Shown here: positions 1 to 5,242 of the stretch, piece after piece | Position numbering within the stretch: the first letter of the stretch is position 1 | How the letters are laid out: each line of letters begins with the position of its first letter | Source of the DNA: Saccharofermentans sp. | GTDB lineage: Bacteria; Bacillota_A; Clostridia; Saccharofermentanales; Saccharofermentanaceae | Assembly (NCBI GenBank): GCA_024695565.1 | Contig: JAILHX010000087.1 | Location: forward strand, 1 to 7,254 | Direction: 5' to 3' | Length of the DNA: 7,254 nt | Translations under genes and position numbers: made by a program | Notes under the pieces: model-generated | Told to the model about the DNA's origin: nothing | Database searches by the model: none | The model's input: only the letters and a program-made list of their open reading frames with translations

Positions 1-1442
1 GAAAAACTGATTAACTGATCATTATCATCGAACTCAAAGTTCCAGAAGGACAAGCCGGACAAATAAATATACCCTGACTCGTTTGCCTGAGCAGGCTCTC
101 CGGAATTTTCTATTAATTGGTCAACAGTCATTGTGAGCGGAAAATCAAATCCCAATTTATCACCCCAGGCTGAAGCGTTCTCTGTTTTAACAATAATGCC
201 AATGATTATGCAATCTTTTACTGAACAAGGCGTTTCCATATCCGGAGCAGGAGAAACAACCAGAGTAATACCGCCGACATCTGATGATGCAGATGCTTTG
301 TCTGGATAAATCGTAAACAGCATCGAAAGATCATACTCGTCATCCACTGTATAAAACTGTTCTTCTATTCCGAAAGCTGCGTTACCGTTAGTCCTGATCT
401 CAATATAACAACCGGAATCAGCTAAATCCTGAATGGTGCTTCCGTAGAGTCCTAATAGGATTTCCTTACCATTGATATAACAATGAGCTTCATCGGTCCA
501 TGTGTCACTTGCAACCGGTGCAACAGTGGTTTCCTCTGTAGTTGTTTCATCAATAGTTGTCTGAACATCCGTCTCAGCGATCTCGCTTTCTTCAGCGACC
601 GAAGCTTCGGTTGTGACAGCGGGTTCTTCCTCCGGCACTTCCTCAGGCTTCGGCTTACTGTTCATCACTCCAAGAACAACTCCAACTATTGTGCCGACTG
701 CTACTACAGCAGCGATGCTGCCGATCAAAATCTTTGTTTTCATAAGTATCCCTGTTCCTTTCTTTGCTGCTGATGCAGCGATCTTCGTTGCGGCTCCGGC
801 TTTCGAAGCCTGTGATGATGCGGACAGAGATATAAGTTTTGCCGGCATGGGCTTGAAAACCACCTGCTCGGCTTCTTTCATGAATAGCTTGCTCAGGAAC
901 GGCAGAGCCATACCGAATAACTTCGTCTTGTTATCTTCTTCATACTTCCCGACCTCCTTCTTGATCTTGTTTCGGGCAAAATTCAGACGGCGGCGTACTG
1001 TTCCTTCCGGAACGCCAAGTGTCTCGGCTGTTTCTTTTGTGCTCATCTCGTCAAAGTAGAACAGGATAAGTGTTCTTCTGATGTCATCAGATAAAGATTT
1101 CTCGATGATATCCATGACGATTCTTCTTGCATCTGCCGACTCAACGATCGAATCGGGCAGGAAATCTTCAGGAACAGCTTCAACATCTTCAAAGAACTCG
1201 TCTTCAACGGTGTCTGTTTTCGAGAGCTTGATACGATCCAGACACTTGTTGGCAGCAATCTTCTTAAGCAAAGCCGCAGCCTTTGTCGTGTCCGTCAGAT
1301 CCGAATAAGATTCGATGAACGAGACGAACGTATCCTGGACGACGTCTTCAGCATCTGCCTCGTTCTTGAGGAGTGCCATTGCTGTCCAATACACGGACTT
1401 GTAGGCTTCGCTATAGATCTTCTCGAGTTCCTTGTCTGTCAT
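1..1442 (-). CDS. Membrane-tethered ECF sigma-70 factor with extracytoplasmic domain (C-terminus cut by window edge)
   Basis: The frame is open from ATG 1442 to base 1 without a stop: at least 480 residues. Sigma region 2 is at about residues 5-75 (DAEDVVQDTFV at 30-40) and region 4 at about 104-163, with a helix-turn-helix around TKETAETLGVPEGTVRRRL (135-153). A Lys/Ala/Ser-rich linker (about 165-235) leads to one hydrophobic helix (about 238-260). A Pro/Glu/Thr-rich stalk (262-312) follows, then a globular part from about 315 with Cys321, 345, 406 and 411. Lysines before the helix predict the sigma part inside and the tail outside. Normal ECF factors are about 160-200 residues with a separate anti-sigma protein; here sigma and a sensor-like part form one chain. 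The tail has lipoprotein-like segments (YINGKEI at 322-328; TVDQLIENSGEP at 439-450), but I cannot name the domain. Translation starts from AAGGAGG 8 bases upstream. The sigma call is firm; membrane tethering follows from the helix; release by proteolysis is inference. Confidence 0.9.
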   Translation of the reverse strand, partial: MTDKELEKIYSEAYKSVYWTAMALLKNEADAEDVVQDTFVSFIESYSDLTDTTKAAALLKKIAANKCLDRIKLSKTDTVEDEFFEDVEAVPEDFLPDSIVESADARRIVMDIIEKSLSDDIRRTLILFYFDEMSTKETAETLGVPEGTVRRRLNFARNKIKKEVGKYEEDNKTKLFGMALPFLSKLFMKEAEQVVFKPMPAKLISLSASSQASKAGAATKIAASAAKKGTGILMKTKILIGSIAAVVAVGTIVGVVLGVMNSKPKPEEVPEEEPAVTTEASVAEESEIAETDVQTTIDETTTEETTVAPVASDTWTDEAHCYINGKEILLGLYGSTIQDLADSGCYIEIRTNGNAAFGIEEQFYTVDDEYDLSMLFTIYPDKASASSDVGGITLVVSPAPDMETPCSVKDCIIIGIIVKTENASAWGDKLGFDFPLTMTVDQLIENSGEPAQANESGYIYLSGLSFWNFEFDDNDQLISF

Positions 1443-1450
1443 CTGACTTG

Positions 1451-1457
1451 CCTCCTT
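1451..1457 (-). promoter_or_regulatory. Ribosome binding site of the sigma factor gene
   Basis: AAGGAGG on the minus strand, 8 bases before ATG 1442. It is a near-perfect Shine-Dalgarno sequence and fixes the start of the sigma gene. Confidence 0.85.
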
Positions 1458-1463
1458 TCTATC

Positions 1464-1495
1464 CGCATCTACTTACTTAACGAATAGCAGATGCG
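1464..1495. repeat. 7-bp inverted repeat in the sigma gene leader
   Basis: CGCATCT at 1464-1470 is repeated inverted as AGATGCG at 1489-1495, with 18 bases between. It spans the -10 position of the candidate ECF promoter and the predicted transcription start. A second short palindrome, GCGAA-TTG-TTCGC (plus strand, 1493-1505), covers the -35 element. Either could be an operator or a leader hairpin; no U-run follows, so neither reads as a terminator. Confidence 0.4.
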
Positions 1496-1505
1496 AATTG
1501 TTCGC
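1477..1505 (-). promoter_or_regulatory. Candidate ECF-type promoter for the sigma factor gene (autoregulation)
   Basis: On the minus strand, GCGAAC (1505-1500) and CGTTAA (1482-1477) are separated by 17 bases. Known ECF promoters carry an AAC core at -35 and CGT at -10 with about 16-17 bases between (for example sigma-W and sigma-M of Bacillus). Transcription would start near 1470, leaving a short leader with the AAGGAGG site. No good TTGACA/TATAAT pair is visible in the same gap. Self-recognition by the downstream sigma factor is inference. Confidence 0.4.
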
Positions 1506-1544
1506 TGGTCGGGAAAATTTTTTGGGGTCTGACCTCTATAGTGA

Positions 1545-3197
1545 TCAACTCAGTTCTTCTGCGCTGAATGTGTAGGACTGCCCGTAATCGGCATCAAGGC
1601 AGATGGTAACGGTGAAGTCATCAAGATTATAGATGCAGGACCATTCGGTCATATCGTTTTTGTTATGGACTTTATCAAGGATCTCCATAGCTTCCTGCTC
1701 AGTTACGATGTGGTCTGTATCGAGGCAGGCATCTATCGTGCCCATTCTCTCATCGGGATCACCCATGTCATAGAATTCGCCGGGGGCAACGACACTGTTA
1801 GTGCAGCTCGGGCGTTCCGTTACGACCATCTCGCCGTCGAGCCATTCCACTACGACATATCTGCCGGTTCTGTCGGTAATGAACAGATGGTAGTCGCAGT
1901 CTGTATCTGAATGTATATCGTAAGATTCAAGGAATGCCAGGGCCTCATCAACTGATGCGCAGTAATCAAGGATCCCTCTTATGGCACAGAAAACAAGAAG
2001 GTCAGGATTGCCTTGGTCCTGATGTGTCTCTTCAAGGCTGAGCTGCAGGATCCCTGCACCGACACCCATCTCGTTCATGCCGTCAACAACAGCGTAAGGC
2101 GCAAGTATCATGACGATCCTTCCCAGCGGCGAGTCCGGACTGATGGGGTAGGTATGGCCTACGCCAAAGACACCGATATCTGCCATTCCGATGGATTCAT
2201 AAGCGCCTTCCGGATGTGAATAGATGAGCAGTGTATCGGTCTCCGGGAAATCAAAATTCCTTCCGAATATGTGATCTCCTTCAGGTGTTACGGCAGCGAA
2301 AGCCGCGCACCCGAAATCAAAGTCCGCCTCAAAGGGATTGGGCATGCCATAAAAGTGCTTAGCACAAATCCAGTCCAGAAGTCCGTTGATGTCTGAGGCA
2401 TTGGAATCAAGCATTGCCTGCGTATCGGTGCATTCATAATTCTTCAAGGTGTAAAGGTCATCGTTGATCTTGTGGATGCTGAGTATTGTGCGGATGTGAT
2501 TAAAGAACATGATCCCCGGAATGACAATCATGAGACCAAATACAATGGGCAGCACGATCCTCTTTTTGAGCTTAAAGACAAAGCAGATCTCAAAGATAAG
2601 CGCGATCACAAAGAGAATGATGCCTGCAGGAATAAAAGGCGTCCAGTCAAAACCGCTGACGGAATCAAGCTCAATGCAGTAAGGAATAACAGGGTCTCTC
2701 AGATACTGATGGTAGATCTCGATCTTCTCGGCCTTTTCCTCTTCCGTGTAGTTGTTCTCAGGATCGCTCAGTCTCTCATAAAGGAAATCGTCGTAAAGCC
2801 TGTACAGACTCTCGATGGTTTCCTGATATTCAGCATCATCCACGGCTCTTAACCTGCCCTGAATGGTGATATGACTTGCAGTCATCGAAAAGTACATGTC
2901 CTTTTCTTTCTCGCTTAAGGCTGACAGATCAACCAGGATAAACGCAAAGTCGTCATCACTGCTAACATCGCCCAATACCTGCAGTGCCTTATCCTCGATA
3001 TCTATGTTGTCATAATAAACAAAAACGTCTGTTCTGACGGTCTTTCCAAGATCTTCCGGCTGGATGTTCTTGTAATCAAATTCCTTGCTGAACAGCGAGA
3101 GAAACCAGCCGCCAAAAAATCCTGCCAAAACTAACAGGACCCCTATCAGCATCACGATTGCCGTAATGATTATCGCCTTTTTATTTCTCTTCTTCAT
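1545..3197 (-). CDS. Membrane-anchored Ntn-hydrolase (choloylglycine hydrolase/acid ceramidase-like linear amide hydrolase)
   Basis: The product has 550 residues. Transmembrane segments lie at about 8-36, 186-208 and 214-233; MKKRNKK and KLKKR are the cytoplasmic loops by the positive-inside rule. This places residues 37-185 and the C-terminal domain (about 290-545) outside the cell. The C-terminal domain has the Ntn cysteine-hydrolase signature: Cys297, then GRNFDF with Arg313 and Asp316, the same Cys+16/+19 spacing as bile salt hydrolase and acid ceramidase. Further candidate catalytic residues are Asn375 (GMNEMG), Asn467 (TNSVV) and Arg484. Such enzymes cut linear amide bonds (bile salts, penicillin V, N-acyl amines); the substrate here is unknown. 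Family members usually expose the cysteine by self-cleavage, which at Gly296/Cys297 would free a 254-residue domain. The large first ectodomain (37-185) is unrecognised. The start has a modest AAGGG 3-4 bases upstream. It has its own promoter, and the sigma gene follows after 102 bases. Confidence 0.85.
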   Translation of the reverse strand: MKKRNKKAIIITAIVMLIGVLLVLAGFFGGWFLSLFSKEFDYKNIQPEDLGKTVRTDVFVYYDNIDIEDKALQVLGDVSSDDDFAFILVDLSALSEKEKDMYFSMTASHITIQGRLRAVDDAEYQETIESLYRLYDDFLYERLSDPENNYTEEEKAEKIEIYHQYLRDPVIPYCIELDSVSGFDWTPFIPAGIILFVIALIFEICFVFKLKKRIVLPIVFGLMIVIPGIMFFNHIRTILSIHKINDDLYTLKNYECTDTQAMLDSNASDINGLLDWICAKHFYGMPNPFEADFDFGCAAFAAVTPEGDHIFGRNFDFPETDTLLIYSHPEGAYESIGMADIGVFGVGHTYPISPDSPLGRIVMILAPYAVVDGMNEMGVGAGILQLSLEETHQDQGNPDLLVFCAIRGILDYCASVDEALAFLESYDIHSDTDCDYHLFITDRTGRYVVVEWLDGEMVVTERPSCTNSVVAPGEFYDMGDPDERMGTIDACLDTDHIVTEQEAMEILDKVHNKNDMTEWSCIYNLDDFTVTICLDADYGQSYTFSAEELS

Positions 3198-3245
3198 ACA
3201 CCCTTGAACAGCGGATAATCTAAGCTGGTTACCGAAAACTAATTT

Positions 3246-3275
3246 ATAATATCATTTTTTCACACATAATCTCAA
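3246..3275 (-). promoter_or_regulatory. Sigma-A-type promoter for the Ntn-hydrolase gene
   Basis: On the minus strand, TTGAGA (3275-3270) and TATTAT (3251-3246) are separated by 18 bases, each one mismatch from consensus. The start of transcription would be near 3239, giving a leader of about 40 bases. The -35 box overlaps the TGA stop codon of the esterase gene, so the hydrolase can be transcribed independently of the genes before it. Confidence 0.65.
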
Positions 3276-3895
3276 TGCTCCATCACCCAGGCAAATGCCT
3301 TTGCCGTGCGGATGTCAAAGTCCTTGAAATGATTGCCTTCATTCCATTCGAGAATCGTGTCATAGCCTTGCTTCTCAAGGAATGAATGAAGCGCTCTGAT
3401 CTTATCCCCCACGGTTGCCATGACAGGATTGCGCGTCTTCTCTTCCCTGTCTCCCAGGCTGAGATAGACTGTTTTGCACAGGGGTTTTGTTTCTTCAATA
3501 TTTTCGAGAAATTGAGGGAACCAGACTGACGGGGATGCCGCTGCGACGCCTGCGAATCTGTCTGTCTGAGCTGATGCCCAGAGTGCGAAGAGCCCTGCCA
3601 GCGAATAACCTCCGATGTAATACTTTCTGCCGTCATCAGCGCAAAGTGACAAGACCTCCTCGAGCGTATCGGCAGCGCCGTCGCCGAAGTCCTCATTCCC
3701 GAACACGGCAGGCGCATTCCAGGGCGACAGATCATGGTTCCAGTCGTTGACTTTAACAGCTATAAGATGGCAGTCCTTGCCGGAGAGTTCATGTATCCTA
3801 TTGTATTCATGCTCAATGCCAGTGAGGTCATGATCATCAACAGGCTGTATGAGACAGATACCGGCTTCCTGATCTCCGAATTCGTAAGTCTTCAT
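3272..3895 (-). CDS. Alpha/beta-hydrolase, putative esterase
   Basis: The product is a soluble protein of 207 residues with no signal peptide. The nucleophile elbow is GGYSLAG (95-101) with Ser98 as the likely nucleophile; it has Ala instead of Gly two residues on, a variant common in esterase-D/IroE-like families. Asp149 (LSLGDRE) and His189 (EGNHF), close to the C-terminus, are in the right order to complete a Ser-Asp-His triad. The segment SPSVWFPQF (121-129) after the elbow also fits esterase-D-like enzymes. The substrate cannot be told from sequence. The start ATG lies 6 bases after the tcdA stop codon, and the bases before it (ACCACC) contain no Shine-Dalgarno sequence, so translation probably depends on ribosomes finishing tcdA. 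It is the last gene of the probable GNAT-tcdA-esterase operon. Confidence 0.8.
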   Translation of the reverse strand: MKTYEFGDQEAGICLIQPVDDHDLTGIEHEYNRIHELSGKDCHLIAVKVNDWNHDLSPWNAPAVFGNEDFGDGAADTLEEVLSLCADDGRKYYIGGYSLAGLFALWASAQTDRFAGVAAASPSVWFPQFLENIEETKPLCKTVYLSLGDREEKTRNPVMATVGDKIRALHSFLEKQGYDTILEWNEGNHFKDFDIRTAKAFAWVMEH

Positions 3896-3901
3896 GGTGG
3901 T

Positions 3902-4663
3902 TTATGAGTTAAATCCGCTCAGGTCCTTTATGACCTCGCCCGCGATTATCAGTCCTACAACAGACGGAACGAAAGCAGTGGAGCCCGGGATATCCCTTCT
4001 CTCAGTGCATTTGCGCTCGGCGCCGGGCGGACAGATGCAGTGCGCCCTGCAGCTTATGGACATGTCCTCGATGGGGCACGTGGGCTCTTCCCTGGAGTAA
4101 ACGACCTTAAGGGACTTGATGCCCCTCTTCCTGCATTCGCGGCGCATTACCTTTGCCAAAGGGCATATCGAAGTCTTGTAGATATCAGCCACTTCAAAGG
4201 CCGTAGGATCGAGTTTGTTGCCCGCACCCATGCTGCTTATTATGGGCGTACCCGTCTTGTCAGCCTGCATGACGAGCTCGAGTTTTCCTGTAACGGTGTC
4301 GATCGCATCGATAACATAATCGTATTCATCGAAGTTGAACTGATCCGCGGTATCAGGCATATAGAACGTCTTGAATGTGCGGACAACGCAGTCAGGATTG
4401 ATATCGTGGATCCTCTCTTCTGCGACGTCGACCTTGTATTTCCCGACAGTCTTTCTGGTTGCTATTATCTGACGGTTTATATTTGTAAGACACACTTTGT
4501 CATCGTCTATCAGGTCTAAAGCACCTACGCCGCTCCTGGCCAGAGCCTCCACGGCATATCCTCCGACACCACCGATGCCGAACACGGCGACACGGGCATC
4601 CTTAAGTTTATCCATGCCCTCATGTCCAAGCAGCAACCGCGTTCTGGAAAACTGATCAAGCAT
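3902..4663 (-). CDS. tcdA: tRNA threonylcarbamoyladenosine dehydratase (ThiF/E1-like)
   Basis: This is a 253-residue member of the ThiF/MoeB/E1 superfamily. TcdA (YgdL/CsdL) uses ATP to dehydrate t6A37 of ANN-decoding tRNAs to the cyclic form ct6A in the cytoplasm. Visible motifs are the nucleotide loop GIGGVGG (29-35), acidic residues at the end of the next strand (DLIDDD, 50-55), the NINRQ motif (61-65) with Arg64, Lys75/77 after it, the metal-site strand VIDAID (117-122), SSMGAGNKLDP (143-153) and the C-terminal GSTAFVPSVVGLIIA (227-241), all typical of TcdA rather than ThiF or MoeB. Near the C-terminus a cysteine cluster (Cys196, 205, 209, 211, 219) is absent from Escherichia coli TcdA as I recall it, and may bind metal. 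A GGAG site lies 9 bases before the ATG. The acetyltransferase gene ends 58 bases upstream; the esterase gene starts 6 bases downstream. Confidence 0.92.
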   Translation of the reverse strand: MLDQFSRTRLLLGHEGMDKLKDARVAVFGIGGVGGYAVEALARSGVGALDLIDDDKVCLTNINRQIIATRKTVGKYKVDVAEERIHDINPDCVVRTFKTFYMPDTADQFNFDEYDYVIDAIDTVTGKLELVMQADKTGTPIISSMGAGNKLDPTAFEVADIYKTSICPLAKVMRRECRKRGIKSLKVVYSREEPTCPIEDMSISCRAHCICPPGAERKCTERRDIPGSTAFVPSVVGLIIAGEVIKDLSGFNS

Positions 4664-4721
4664 TGTTTTATTCTCCGTTCAAAGTCCCGCGGCAGTCTCC
4701 CCCGGGCGATTAGTAAAGGTA

Positions 4722-5135
4722 TTATACCAGCCACTGGTTCATTCCTGCACCCGCATCTTCATTCGGGCGCTCCACGAACCCGAGCTTTGCATAGAAAGGT
4801 TCCTTCCCCTTGGCCGAATTAAGATTCAGGTTCACTATATAGCCCGGCTCAATATCGTCCTTTATCCTTTGGATGACAGCCTCAACAAGTTTCTTCCCTA
4901 TTCCCTGTCCCTGATACTCGGGAACAACGATCACGTCTGACAGGAAAGCTACATACCCGCCGTCCCAGGACAACCTGACAACGCCGATAGCTCTGTCATC
5001 GTCTCTCACGCAAAGAACCATATAAGCGTTCTCCACACATTTCTTTGCTTCCTCGAGCGGGAAAAGCCTCCACCCGACCTTTTCTCGCAATTCCAGGTAT
5101 TCTTCAGGTGAAATGTAATCCTCGTATCTGATCAT
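4722..5135 (-). CDS. GNAT family N-acetyltransferase
   Basis: The product has 137 residues, a single GNAT domain of normal length. The acetyl-CoA pyrophosphate loop is QGQGIG (75-80) after the strand FLSDVIVVPEY (64-74), and FYAKLGF (114-120) is the usual C-terminal motif of the fold. The N-terminus (YEDYISPEEYLELREKVGW, 4-22) resembles small clostridial GNAT proteins of unknown substrate. It would transfer an acetyl group from acetyl-CoA to an amine; neither a small molecule nor a protein target can be chosen from the sequence. The start is set by AAGGA 8 bases upstream of ATG 5135. It is the first gene of a probable operon with tcdA and the esterase, behind an extended -10 promoter and a leader hairpin. 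Confidence 0.88.
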   Translation of the reverse strand: MIRYEDYISPEEYLELREKVGWRLFPLEEAKKCVENAYMVLCVRDDDRAIGVVRLSWDGGYVAFLSDVIVVPEYQGQGIGKKLVEAVIQRIKDDIEPGYIVNLNLNSAKGKEPFYAKLGFVERPNEDAGAGMNQWLV

Positions 5136-5160
5136 GTCTGATATCCTTTGTTCCTTTTTT

Positions 5161-5193
5161 CCGCGGCTGGGGTATTTTTGGGGGAGCCCGCGG
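5161..5193 (-). promoter_or_regulatory. GC-rich hairpin at the 5' end of the acetyltransferase mRNA
   Basis: The arms 5161-5168 and 5185-5193 pair over eight base pairs (CCGCGG plus CT/AG, with one bulged base) around a 16-base loop that is rich in C on the transcript. The predicted transcription start (near 5195) puts the stem only about 2 bases from the 5' end of the mRNA. The tail after the stem is A-rich on the minus strand and not T-rich on either, so it is not an intrinsic terminator. A stabilising 5' stem or a regulated leader is possible. Confidence 0.55.
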
Positions 5194-5201
5194 ACAAAAA
5201 G

Positions 5202-5210
5202 ATTATAGCA
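5202..5210 (-). promoter_or_regulatory. Extended -10 promoter of the GNAT-tcdA-esterase operon
   Basis: TGCTATAAT on the minus strand is a perfect TATAAT preceded by TG one base before it. No recognisable -35 hexamer lies 16-18 bases upstream (the sequence there is CCATGG), which fits an extended -10 promoter or one needing an activator. A G at 5195 is the likely first transcribed base. Confidence 0.65.
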
Positions 5211-5218
5211 TCAATTGC

Positions 5219-5236
5219 AACCCGCCATGGTGGTTT
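5219..5236. promoter_or_regulatory. Imperfect palindrome at the -35 position (possible operator)
   Basis: AACCCGCCATGGTGGTTT is symmetric around 5227/5228 with one mismatch and one G-T pair. It is centred about 32 bases upstream of the predicted start of the acetyltransferase transcript, where a -35 box would otherwise be. That position suits a regulator site. It also follows the stop codon of the methyltransferase fusion, but no U-run follows, so a terminator is less likely. Confidence 0.35.
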
Positions 5237-5242
5237 TACAAA

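Noticed and set aside
740..1000. Frameshift or gene boundary between the sigma part and the membrane part
   Set aside because: I checked every codon from 1442 to 1 in frame and found no stop, so it is a true continuous frame. Only an internal start remains possible.
613..1059. Plus-strand open frame of 148 codons
   Set aside because: It lies entirely antisense to the continuous sigma-factor frame, has no ribosome site or recognisable protein family, and arises from the codon bias of the real gene.
1506..1540. Terminator after the Ntn-hydrolase gene
   Set aside because: Only a 4-bp GGTC/GACC pairing around an A/T stretch is visible, without a proper GC stem followed by U residues.
3283..3735. 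Second minus-strand frame of 150 codons inside the esterase gene
   Set aside because: It overlaps the esterase in another frame; the esterase frame has the Ser-Asp-His residues in order, while this one has composition typical of an off-frame reading.
4040..4519. Plus-strand open frame of 159 codons
   Set aside because: Antisense to the well-supported tcdA gene, with no recognisable domain; a shadow frame.
4686..4706. GC-rich hairpin between the acetyltransferase gene and tcdA as a terminator
   Set aside because: The stem is imperfect (4 bp, a mismatch, then 2 bp) and is followed by ACTTTGAACG rather than a U-run, so the two genes are more likely cotranscribed.
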